NCBI GenBank assembly: GCA_964448285.1
Contig: CAYUWG010000058.1
Span: 1 to 23,651 of the forward strand
From: CAYUWG01 sp964448285
GTDB lineage: Bacteria > Bacteroidota > Ignavibacteria > SZUA-365
Reading direction: 5' to 3'
Length of the DNA: 23,651 bases
The notes beneath the pieces were generated by a model. That model saw nothing but the letters and a program-made list of their open reading frames with translations, was not told the DNA's origin and did not search any database. The position numbers and the translations under genes are program-made. Below are positions 16,056 to 23,194 of the stretch, piece after piece. Positions within the stretch are counted from its first letter, which is position 1; every line of letters begins with the position of its first letter.

Positions 16056-17099
16056 ATGGACATGCTGCGCACACGATTAATGGAAGGCATGGTGATACCG
16101 GCTCACCCGCTTGCACTCACCGCGCAGCGTACGCTTGACGAGCGACGGCAGCGCGCATTGAGCCGGTATTATCTCGCATCAGGCGCAGGCGGACTCGCGG
16201 TCGGTGTTCACACGACGCAATTCGCAATTCATCACGAGTCGCTAAGCCTTTACAAGCCAGTGCTCGAAATCGCGAAAGAAGAGATCGAGCGGTTCGAACG
16301 AAACGCAGACAGACGCATCATTCGCATAGCAGGCGTCATCGGAAACACGGCACAAGCGATTACGGAAGCGACACTCGCGCGAGACACCGGTTACGACGCA
16401 GCACTGTTGAGTCTTGCAGCATTGAAGCATGAATCGAACGAAATGCTGCTCGACCATTGCAAGGAAGTCGGCGACGTTCTTCCGCTCTTCGGGTTTTACC
16501 TTCAGCCGGCAGTCGGAGGACGCGTTCTCGATTATCGTTTCTGGCGAGGGTTCGTGGAGATCGGATCGGTGCTCGCGATAAAGATCGCGCCGTTCAATCG
16601 GTATCAGACGCTCGATGTCGTTCGCGCGGTAGCGGATGCCGGACGCGAAAAGGACATCGCTCTTTACACAGGGAACGACGACGCGATCATTCACGACTTA
16701 CTCTCCGATTTCACCTTCAACGGAAAAGGCATCCGCATCATGGGAGGATTGCTTGGGCAGTGGGCAGTGTGGACGAAACGCGCGGTAGAGTTGTTCGAGG
16801 GAATCGAACGGATTCGCCGGGAGAAGGGCGACGTGCCGCGTGAGTTCATGCAGCTTGCCCCACAGCTCACCGACGCAAATGCCGCGATCTTCGATGCGGC
16901 CAACAACTTTGCAGGATGCATTCCCGGCATTCACGAAGTTCTTCGGAGGCAAGGACTTTTCGAAGGCATTTGGTGCTTAGACGAGCCCGAGACGCTCAGC
17001 GCCGGACAGCGTGAACAGATCGAGAGAGTTTGCACGCTCTATCCACATCTCACGGACGATGCATTCGTTGCGGAACATCTCGATGAGTGGATGTCATGA
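16056..17099 (+). CDS. Dihydrodipicolinate synthase/N-acetylneuraminate lyase superfamily aldolase
   Basis: A 347-residue protein, longer than typical DHDPS (about 290-300), that fits a class I aldolase TIM barrel. The Schiff-base lysine is probably K176 in AIKIAPFNRYQTL and the catalytic tyrosine Y148 in FYLQP; their 28-residue spacing equals that of Y133 and K161 in E. coli DHDPS. The usual GTTGE/GSTGE loop is replaced by VHTTQF (51-56), so substrate binding differs from both DHDPS and sialic acid lyase. IALYTGNDD (201-209) lies where the family reads out the substrate pocket. It starts 10 bases after phosphoglucomutase and overlaps the epimerase gene by four bases (ATGA). A lyase acting before the epimerase in an amino-sugar or keto-sugar-acid route is plausible. 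The true substrate is not known. No Shine-Dalgarno is seen; ATGs at 16062 and 16080 are alternative starts. Confidence 0.85.
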   Translation: MDMLRTRLMEGMVIPAHPLALTAQRTLDERRQRALSRYYLASGAGGLAVGVHTTQFAIHHESLSLYKPVLEIAKEEIERFERNADRRIIRIAGVIGNTAQAITEATLARDTGYDAALLSLAALKHESNEMLLDHCKEVGDVLPLFGFYLQPAVGGRVLDYRFWRGFVEIGSVLAIKIAPFNRYQTLDVVRAVADAGREKDIALYTGNDDAIIHDLLSDFTFNGKGIRIMGGLLGQWAVWTKRAVELFEGIERIRREKGDVPREFMQLAPQLTDANAAIFDAANNFAGCIPGIHEVLRRQGLFEGIWCLDEPETLSAGQREQIERVCTLYPHLTDDAFVAEHLDEWMS

Positions 17100-18289
17100 A
17101 ACGCAGCCGCGCAGAACAGCTCCTCGCACTCTACTCTTCGGAGTTGCTCGGGAACATCGTTCCCTTTTGGTCCCGCCACGCACCGGACCGAAAACATGGA
17201 GGCTACTTTTGCTATTTGGATCGGCGCGGCAACATCTACAGTCCCGACAAACCCGTCTGGCTGCAGGGCCGGGCAGTGTGGATGTATGCGAAACTCTATC
17301 GCACGATCGAGCAGCGGAGCGATTGGATCGAATTAGCGGGATTGGGTTACGAATTTCTGGCGAAGCATGCGTTCGATGCAGATGGCCGCATGTTCTTTCT
17401 GCTGTCGCGCGAAGGCAAACCGCTGAGAAAACGGCGGTATGTCTTCAGCGAAGCCTTTGCCGCAATCGCGTGCGCTGAATATGGAACCGCTGCGAACGAG
17501 AGCGAGGCATTATCGGAAGCGAAGGAGACGTTCGGCGTATTGCTCCATCACTACCGAACGCCCGGCGCTATCGAACCAAAAGAGAATCCGCACACACGCC
17601 CGATGAAAGCGCTCTCAATGCCGATGATCGTCCTTGCCACAGTGCAGGAACTGAGAGGCAAGATCGAGTTCGATGCATTGGATACAGTTGCAGATGATTG
17701 CGTTCGCGAGATCGTGACGCAGTTCTACAAGCCGAAGAGGAATGCGCTGCTTGAAAACGTCGGACTGCATGGCGAAGAGCTGATCGACATACCGGCGGGC
17801 CGGCTCGTCAATCCCGGACATGCGATCGAATCCGCATGGTTTCTTCTGCATGAAGCGCGCTATCGAAACGATGCATCGCTTTTCGCACGGGCATTAGCGA
17901 TACTCGATTCTTCACTCGAACGCGGATGGGACTGGGAATACGGCGGCCTGTTCTCCTTCGTGGATATCGATGGGAAACCTGTCGAGCAACTGGAATGGGA
18001 TACGAAAATGTGGTGGCCTCACACGGAGGCGCTCTACGCAACGTTGCTCGCTCATCACATCACGGGAGATGAGCGGTACCTGAAGTGGTTCGAGCGGATT
18101 CATGCATACACGTTTGAATACTTCCCGGACCGCATCGATGGCGAATGGTTCGGCTATCTCCACCGCGATGGCTCGGTTGCCAACGAGGCGAAGGGCGGTC
18201 TCTGGAAAGGCATGTTTCACATTCCGCGCGCGCTGTGGCTCTGCATGAACGTCTTTCAGGAAATACTTCACCCCTCAGGAGGTCGTTGA
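17096..18289 (+). CDS. AGE-family sugar 2-epimerase/isomerase (N-acylglucosamine 2-epimerase-like)
   Basis: A 397-residue cytoplasmic enzyme of the AGE/RenBP family, an (alpha/alpha)6 barrel that epimerises or isomerises free sugars at C2, for example GlcNAc and ManNAc. Family landmarks are LQGRAVWMYAKLY (57-69), NPGHAIESAWFLLHEA (239-254), WWPHTEALYA (306-315) and KGMFHIPRALW (371-381). H242 and H375 match the pair of catalytic histidines in spacing (133 residues), and H309 is also conserved. The ATG at 17096 overlaps the aldolase stop and is preferred over the GTG at 17087. Sequence style is closer to N-acylglucosamine 2-epimerase than to cellobiose 2-epimerase, but this was judged by eye. 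With the preceding aldolase it could form a sialic-acid-like catabolic pair; no ManNAc kinase or transporter is in the window. Confidence 0.92.
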   Translation: MKRSRAEQLLALYSSELLGNIVPFWSRHAPDRKHGGYFCYLDRRGNIYSPDKPVWLQGRAVWMYAKLYRTIEQRSDWIELAGLGYEFLAKHAFDADGRMFFLLSREGKPLRKRRYVFSEAFAAIACAEYGTAANESEALSEAKETFGVLLHHYRTPGAIEPKENPHTRPMKALSMPMIVLATVQELRGKIEFDALDTVADDCVREIVTQFYKPKRNALLENVGLHGEELIDIPAGRLVNPGHAIESAWFLLHEARYRNDASLFARALAILDSSLERGWDWEYGGLFSFVDIDGKPVEQLEWDTKMWWPHTEALYATLLAHHITGDERYLKWFERIHAYTFEYFPDRIDGEWFGYLHRDGSVANEAKGGLWKGMFHIPRALWLCMNVFQEILHPSGGR

Positions 18290-18459
18290 TGGATTCTTGG
18301 ATGTCACTTCCTTTGATCCGGACGATTGAACCATCCCTCGTGCTGAGCAATGGTTGTCAAACCTGCCAATACATACTTCATCGTGTGTTTGGTGAATCAT
18401 CCGTTAGAGAAACGGTCTGGACTGCATTTCATTGGATTGAATCGCACGCGACATCATGA
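18289..18459 (+). CDS. Small ORF translationally linked to the epimerase gene
   Basis: A 56-codon frame whose ATG (18289-18291) overlaps the epimerase stop (TGATG) and is preceded by a strong AGGAGG Shine-Dalgarno about 6 bases upstream, inside the epimerase 3' end. That initiation context is better than those of most genes in the window. The peptide begins MDSWMSLPLIRTIEPSL and contains a CxxC (GCQTCQYIL). It has no signal peptide or membrane helix and no recognised family. It may be a true small protein of the operon, or the start of a lost downstream gene such as a transporter or kinase truncated at this point. The AGGAGG could also be chance within the codons for Gly-Gly. Confidence 0.4.
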   Translation: MDSWMSLPLIRTIEPSLVLSNGCQTCQYILHRVFGESSVRETVWTAFHWIESHATS

Positions 18460-18577
18460 GGCTACAATACATGATCGCGGCAGAAATTGAGTGCGAACAG
18501 GATGATCTCGTAGAAAACTTGCAAAACCTACATGGTTATGGGATATTATTCCGCATCCCGAACAGTTACATTGCATT
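18460..18577 (+). promoter_or_regulatory. Upstream region of the NarL-type regulator
   Basis: A 118-base spacer before the response regulator. A possible promoter is TTGCAA (18519-18524) with TATTAT (18544-18549), but the 19-base spacing is long. A small inverted repeat GGGAT (18540-18544) and ATCCC (18555-18559) overlaps the -10. No Shine-Dalgarno precedes the ATG at 18578. Confidence 0.3.
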
Positions 18578-19207
18578 ATGATAAGCATCGCAATAGTTGA
18601 AGACGACCCTGAGATCCGAGAGTACGTAAAGTCCTTTCTCCGCATCCAAGAATCCATGCTCCTTCTCCATGATGCAGGCTCAGTCGAGGAATTCATGGCT
18701 GTGCTCGATCCGACATTTCCTCCTGACATCCTTGTCCTCGATATCGGTTTGCCTGGAATGTCAGGACTAAGCGCAATAAGTTACATCAAGGATAAGATCC
18801 CTTCGACTGACATTATCATGTTCACAGTTCACAATGACGCACACCGCATCTTTGAGGCGTTAACCGCAGGCGCGAGCGGTTATTTATTGAAGAACACTCC
18901 TTTGCCCCAGATCAAAGATGCCTTAGAGCAGTGTTACAAAGGTGGCGCGCCGATGTCGCCGCAGATTGCTCGACAGGTGATTGATTTTTTCAATCCTCGT
19001 AAAAAGCAAGTGAAGGAAGACGTACTGACCCAACGAGAACACGAGATTGTCATCGCTTTAGTCGAAGGGCTTAGTTACAAGATGATTGCGGACCGACTGA
19101 AAATAAGCATCGAAACCGTGCGTCATCACATCAAAAACATTTACCGGAAATTGCAGGTCAATTCTAAGTCCGAGGTTGTTTCGAAATCCTTGCGGGGTGA
19201 AATATAG
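18578..19207 (+). CDS. NarL/FixJ-type response regulator with LuxR helix-turn-helix
   Basis: A 209-residue DNA-binding regulator. The receiver (1-120) has E8/D9, phosphoacceptor D55 (LVLDIGLPGMSG), T83 and K105 (GYLLKNTP), so phosphorylation should be normal. Residues about 149-205 are a LuxR-type helix-turn-helix (LTQREHEIVIALVEGLSYKM, then IADRLKISIETVRHHIKNIY). It lies 190 bases upstream of a HisKA_3-type sensor kinase, the class that pairs with NarL-family regulators, so the two are very probably cognate. It shares the linker motif APMSPQIARQVIDFFN with the truncated paralogue at 22520-23002. Target genes are not indicated by the sequence. Confidence 0.95.
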   Translation: MISIAIVEDDPEIREYVKSFLRIQESMLLLHDAGSVEEFMAVLDPTFPPDILVLDIGLPGMSGLSAISYIKDKIPSTDIIMFTVHNDAHRIFEALTAGASGYLLKNTPLPQIKDALEQCYKGGAPMSPQIARQVIDFFNPRKKQVKEDVLTQREHEIVIALVEGLSYKMIADRLKISIETVRHHIKNIYRKLQVNSKSEVVSKSLRGEI

Positions 19208-19397
19208 TCCATTATAGAATCCTAAGAACAAGCTCTTCCCCCTTAACAGTCCTCGCTTCGTTCGTCGATAATTCCATTATCAACGTTTGACGTATTTCGC
19301 TGCTGTTATGTTCGTTCCGACTCGAATTTCATCCGTTTTTAACAGGTTGCAAGCAGGAACGATCCTGACAGTCATCTTCCGTATTAGCATCTCAGAT
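19208..19397 (+). other. Leader region between response regulator and propeller kinase
   Basis: A 190-base spacer with no terminator hairpin and no clear promoter. A TTGACG at 19287 lacks a -10 at proper distance. The segment CTCGCTTCGTTCGTCGATAA (19250-19269) resembles the TTCGCTTCGCTCGTCGCAAT module at 5782-5801. The kinase frame is open from the TTG at 19287, but the first credible signal peptide starts at 19398. Confidence 0.4.
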
Positions 19398-22300
19398 ATG
19401 AAAGGACGATCTCAGTTTCTTAAAAACGCGGTGCTGTGCTGCTTTGTACTAAGTGTATCGACCCTCGTCGCGCAGAAACGACAACTAACCTTTGAGCGCT
19501 TCACACTCGCTGAGGGAATGTCACAGAGCAGCGTCGTTGCCATCGAACAAGATCACGATGGATACATGTGGTTCGGTACGTCAGACGGATTGAACCGATA
19601 CGATGGATATTCGTTCAAGATTTACCTCAATGATCCGACAGACTCCACCACCCTGTCCGATAACCGTATCAGATCACTCTATTGCGATCGTTCTGGGAAT
19701 TTGTGGGTTGGAACGCATCTCGGGCTGAATCTTCTCAAGCGTGGAGAACAGAAATTCCGAATCTTTGAAAACAAAAAAGATGATACAACCTCGCTCAGTT
19801 CGAATATCATCAACGCGGTGTGTGAAGATACAGATGGGTTGATATGGGTTGCGACTTCGTCTGAGTTGAATCGAATGGACCCTTGGACGGGTCGCTGTCG
19901 CCGATATAAATACAATCCAAGCGATCCGGGAAGTATAGGTTCCAACGCTGTCCGGTCGTTGTTGATCGACAGTAATGGCTCGCTGTGGTTAACGACTTAT
20001 GGCGGAGGCTTGAATTTGTATGATCGATCGACGGATTCCTTTAAAAGGTTTTATTACAATAATCCAAAGGTACCATTGCGTGCACAACGTTCGTTCGAAC
20101 TTATCCTTGAGGATAGTAAGGGGAAAATATGGTTCACGGGTTGGAATGGCATCTTCACCTTAGATAAGAATACAGCCAAAATTAATTCCTTTTCTTTCGA
20201 ACCCGTGGATTCGACAGTCTCAGATAACAACCACTCGTTTGGGATTGCAGAAGACCCTTCAGGGATCTTATGGCTCGGAACTCTCACGAAAGGTTTGCTT
20301 GCCTTTGATCCCCTTGCTCAATCATTCACACAATATTCGAGTGAGCCACGAAATCCTCGCTCGCTGAGTGATAATTATCTCTTCAATATCTTCGTCGATC
20401 GTTCCGGTTCTTTGTGGATCGGCACCAGTCAAGGGGGTGTGAACAGAGTCGATCTACAACAGCAAAAATTTCCCAGTTACAAGATCGATCCGCTCGCACA
20501 GAACATTTCTCCGAACAATTATATCCTAACGATCTGGTCTATGCGAAACGGAGATATCTGGGTCGGTACACGTACAGGCATCGGTGTATTCGACAGTATG
20601 TTGACCATGAAAAGAACATATTTAGCAACGAAAGCAATTGCGCAAGGCTTGGATGGATCCGCTATTCGCGGGATTATTCAGGATTCCAAGGGCGCGATTT
20701 GGATCGGCACCGACAGACGAGGTGTCTATCGGTATGATGAAAGACGTGATCGTTTTTTGAATTTCCGTTTTTCCAAAACTCCAACAGCCGCCGATTTAGT
20801 TTTTGGATTGACAAAGGACAGACGAGGGCGAATCATGGTCATCACGCCTGGAGGCGTGATGAAAATCGATGAGTCATCACAATCGCTTCGTCACTATTTC
20901 GATTCATCGCGCCATGATAAATACCTGAAGAGACGGCCGTTGCTGTATGCGATCGAAGATCGACAAGGTAGGTATTGGCTCGGCTATTCGGAGCTTGGGT
21001 TGATGCTCTTCGATCCGAAACAGGATTCAGTGCGCTTTTTTCAACAGGATAGATACAATCGTAATTCTCTGTGCAGCAACTCAATATGGTCTATATATGA
21101 AGATTCGCGTGGGTGGATATGGATTTGTACGGTGAATGGTTTATGCAGGTACGAACCGAAGAACAACGGATTTATCGTGTACACAACTCGCCACGGTCTG
21201 CCGAATAATTGTATCTACGGCATGGTGGAGGATCAGCAAGGGAAATTGTGGATTTGTACGAACAATGGTCTTGCGCGTTTTAATCCGGCAAACTCGACGT
21301 TTCGGAATTACGATCTTGCGGATGGCCTGCAGGATAACGAGTTCAATCAAAACGCATTCTCGAAATCAGACGATGGAAGACTATTTTTTGGCGGTATCGA
21401 TGGATTCAATGCGTTTTACCCGGCCGAGATCAAAGTTAATTCTTTTATTCCGCCGGTGCTTATCACCAATGTAAAAGTATTTGACAAGGAAATACCGCGC
21501 GAGCGTCTTGAGGCAAGCGATGGAGTTCTCGAATTGACATATCAGGAAAATACATTCTCTTTCGAGTTTGTTGCGTTGAATTTCATCGACCCGAAAAAAA
21601 ATCAATACGCGTATATGCTTGAAGGATTAGATGAGAATTGGATCTATTGTGGGAGCAGACGCTATGCGAGCTATTCCAATTTGACGGCAGGTGAATATGT
21701 ATTTCGTGTCAAAGGATCGAACAACGATGGAATCTGGAATAATGCAGGTACAACATTACGGATTCGCATAATCCCGCCACCTTGGAATACATGGTGGGCA
21801 TACATACTGTACGGACTTGCAGTTATCGGAATCGTTTATTCCATTGTAAAGCTTCGCGAAAGAAGGCTGCGAGCAATCGAACTTCTCCGTTTGCGTATCG
21901 CTTCCGACCTTCACGACGATATTGGATCTACGCTTACGAAGATTACGATGCAAACCGAATTATTGAAAATCGAGCAGTCGCCGGACCGGCGAAGTTCGAT
22001 GCTAAACGCGATCGCGAACAGTAGCCGACAAGTGATAAGCAGTATGAGTGATATCGTCTGGTCGATCGATGCACGAAATGACACCGTCGGCAATTTGCTC
22101 GATCGTATGCGCGAGTTCACGATGAGTGTGCTGAATAATGAACTCGTCAGCGTGCATTTTGTTACAGAAGATCTTGACCAGGTTTCCAAGCTCTCGCTCG
22201 ATAAACGACAACACATGTATCTCGTTTTTAAAGAAGCGATAAACAACATCGCCAAGCACTCGAATGCAACGGAAGTTCATATCAAGCTCACCCGTGATGG

Positions 22301-22502
22301 ATTAGGTCTGATCATGGAAGTCATGGACAACGGGCAGAACGGGAGCGAACCCAAAAGTAAAACAGGACACGGAATCCGCAACATGGCGATGCGCGCCGAA
22401 CGCATCGGTGGAAATCTCGAAATAGATACATCCCAAGGCTACTGCATTCGATTGCACATTTATCCGTTCAGACAATTACGTACGCGGAAAAACCATTTAT
22501 GA
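19398..22502 (+). CDS. Sensor histidine kinase with two-component regulator propellers and Y_Y_Y domain
   Basis: From the ATG at 19398 the protein is 1034 residues. It starts with a signal peptide or anchor (FLKNAVLCCFVLSVSTLVAQ). Residues about 30-680 hold 14 regulator-propeller repeats of the type EDSKGAIWIGTDRRGVYRYD, consistent with two seven-bladed propellers outside the inner membrane. A Y_Y_Y domain follows (about 690-790; LEGLDENWIYCG, YSNLTAGEYVFRVKGSNNDG), then one membrane helix (about 800-817). The cytoplasmic transmitter is HisKA_3 with phosphoacceptor H839 (SDLHDDIGSTL) and a HATPase (FKEAINNIAKHS, DNG, TGHGIRNMAMRAE). Unlike Bacteroides hybrid kinases it has no fused receiver or AraC domain; the NarL regulator at 18578 supplies output. 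Such sensors typically detect glycans, but the ligand here is unknown. No Shine-Dalgarno is seen; the TTG at 19287 would add an implausible extension. Confidence 0.94.
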   Translation: MKGRSQFLKNAVLCCFVLSVSTLVAQKRQLTFERFTLAEGMSQSSVVAIEQDHDGYMWFGTSDGLNRYDGYSFKIYLNDPTDSTTLSDNRIRSLYCDRSGNLWVGTHLGLNLLKRGEQKFRIFENKKDDTTSLSSNIINAVCEDTDGLIWVATSSELNRMDPWTGRCRRYKYNPSDPGSIGSNAVRSLLIDSNGSLWLTTYGGGLNLYDRSTDSFKRFYYNNPKVPLRAQRSFELILEDSKGKIWFTGWNGIFTLDKNTAKINSFSFEPVDSTVSDNNHSFGIAEDPSGILWLGTLTKGLLAFDPLAQSFTQYSSEPRNPRSLSDNYLFNIFVDRSGSLWIGTSQGGVNRVDLQQQKFPSYKIDPLAQNISPNNYILTIWSMRNGDIWVGTRTGIGVFDSMLTMKRTYLATKAIAQGLDGSAIRGIIQDSKGAIWIGTDRRGVYRYDERRDRFLNFRFSKTPTAADLVFGLTKDRRGRIMVITPGGVMKIDESSQSLRHYFDSSRHDKYLKRRPLLYAIEDRQGRYWLGYSELGLMLFDPKQDSVRFFQQDRYNRNSLCSNSIWSIYEDSRGWIWICTVNGLCRYEPKNNGFIVYTTRHGLPNNCIYGMVEDQQGKLWICTNNGLARFNPANSTFRNYDLADGLQDNEFNQNAFSKSDDGRLFFGGIDGFNAFYPAEIKVNSFIPPVLITNVKVFDKEIPRERLEASDGVLELTYQENTFSFEFVALNFIDPKKNQYAYMLEGLDENWIYCGSRRYASYSNLTAGEYVFRVKGSNNDGIWNNAGTTLRIRIIPPPWNTWWAYILYGLAVIGIVYSIVKLRERRLRAIELLRLRIASDLHDDIGSTLTKITMQTELLKIEQSPDRRSSMLNAIANSSRQVISSMSDIVWSIDARNDTVGNLLDRMREFTMSVLNNELVSVHFVTEDLDQVSKLSLDKRQHMYLVFKEAINNIAKHSNATEVHIKLTRDGLGLIMEVMDNGQNGSEPKSKTGHGIRNMAMRAERIGGNLEIDTSQGYCIRLHIYPFRQLRTRKNHL

Positions 22503-22519
22503 AAATGAATTTCAACTTC

Positions 22520-23002
22520 TCACTCTGCAAGTAATCGAAGGAGAGCCATTCGTTTCTTTATTTTGGGGTCCCGCTGAGTTTTCTTTTGCCGATTGAAGAA
22601 ACCTGTAATGACTCTCGCAACCTCGGGCGACATCGGTGCATCTCCATCATAACATGGCTGCACACAATCACGGATAAATGATAACGGTTCCTTTTTCAGC
22701 ACATAACCCCGAGCACCGGATGTGAGCGCTTCGAAAACGATTGCCGACTCCTTGTTCGATGAATACACGAGGATAGCTGAGGATTCGTACTTCGATGCAA
22801 TTGAGCGCAGTACGATAAACGTGCGTTCAATACTTGAATCGATATCGAAAATGATGACATCAGGGATGTTTAAGTCACCTTTCAGGAGGAATGATGTTGC
22901 GTTTTCGTAAGCATGAACCTCGACCTCACGGTTTTCGGTGAAAGAATCAACAATCCTCGTACGATCTTCATAATCGCTGATGATTGCCGCAAGATTAATC
23001 AT
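22520..23002 (-). CDS. Receiver-only response regulator paralogue lacking the LuxR DNA-binding domain
   Basis: A 160-residue protein that aligns through its length with the NarL-type regulator at 18578-19207. The alignment covers the phosphoacceptor D53 (VIIFDIDSS), S81 in place of Thr, K103 (GYVLKKEP) and the linker APMSPEVARVITGFFN, which matches APMSPQIARQVIDFFN. One of the two acidic metal residues is replaced (S9, with D10 kept), and the LPG loop after the phosphoacceptor is lost. The protein stops where the first helix of the LuxR domain would begin or end; downstream sequence in the frame does not encode a helix-turn-helix. It is convergent with the propeller kinase, 17 bases apart. 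It may act as a phosphate sink or partner of the kinase or regulator, or be a decaying duplicate. Confidence 0.8.
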   Translation of the reverse strand: MINLAAIISDYEDRTRIVDSFTENREVEVHAYENATSFLLKGDLNIPDVIIFDIDSSIERTFIVLRSIASKYESSAILVYSSNKESAIVFEALTSGARGYVLKKEPLSFIRDCVQPCYDGDAPMSPEVARVITGFFNRQKKTQRDPKIKKRMALLRLLAE

Positions 23003-23046
23003 TATGCATCCAGTCCTTTCCGCGATGGATGATGAGTAGCAGGATA

Positions 23047-23052
23047 TAATTA
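23047..23052 (-). promoter_or_regulatory. Possible -10 element for the receiver-only gene
   Basis: Read on the minus strand, TATAAT lies about 45 bases before the ATG at 23002. It is part of the 10-bp palindrome TATAATTATA (23045-23054). The hexamer 17 bases upstream is TTCCCT, a poor -35 box, and the spacer contains a GGGG-TGCTT-CCCC hairpin. Confidence is limited. Confidence 0.35.
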
Positions 23053-23152
23053 TAGCGGGGAAGCACCCCTTAGGGAATCACTCGGTGTTAATACATCAAC
23101 GCCGCGTCTTGAAATACTCCACTGTTTGAGCTTGGTTATGCAATTAGTGAAT

Positions 23153-23184
23153 AAAAAAAACCGGAGCACGCAGTTACTCCGGTT
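23153..23184 (-). terminator. Intrinsic terminator of the FISUMP gene
   Basis: On the minus strand the hairpin AACCGGAG, loop TAACTGCGTG, CTCCGGTT is followed immediately by a run of eight T. The stem is eight pairs including the flanking AA/TT. It lies about 10 bases beyond the TAG stop of the FISUMP-domain gene and is the clearest intrinsic terminator in the window. Confidence 0.9.
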
Positions 23185-23194
23185 GACTTATCGT

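Noticed and set aside
19287..19397. TTG start extending the propeller kinase by 37 residues
   Set aside because: No Shine-Dalgarno, and the extension would precede a normal signal peptide starting at 19398.
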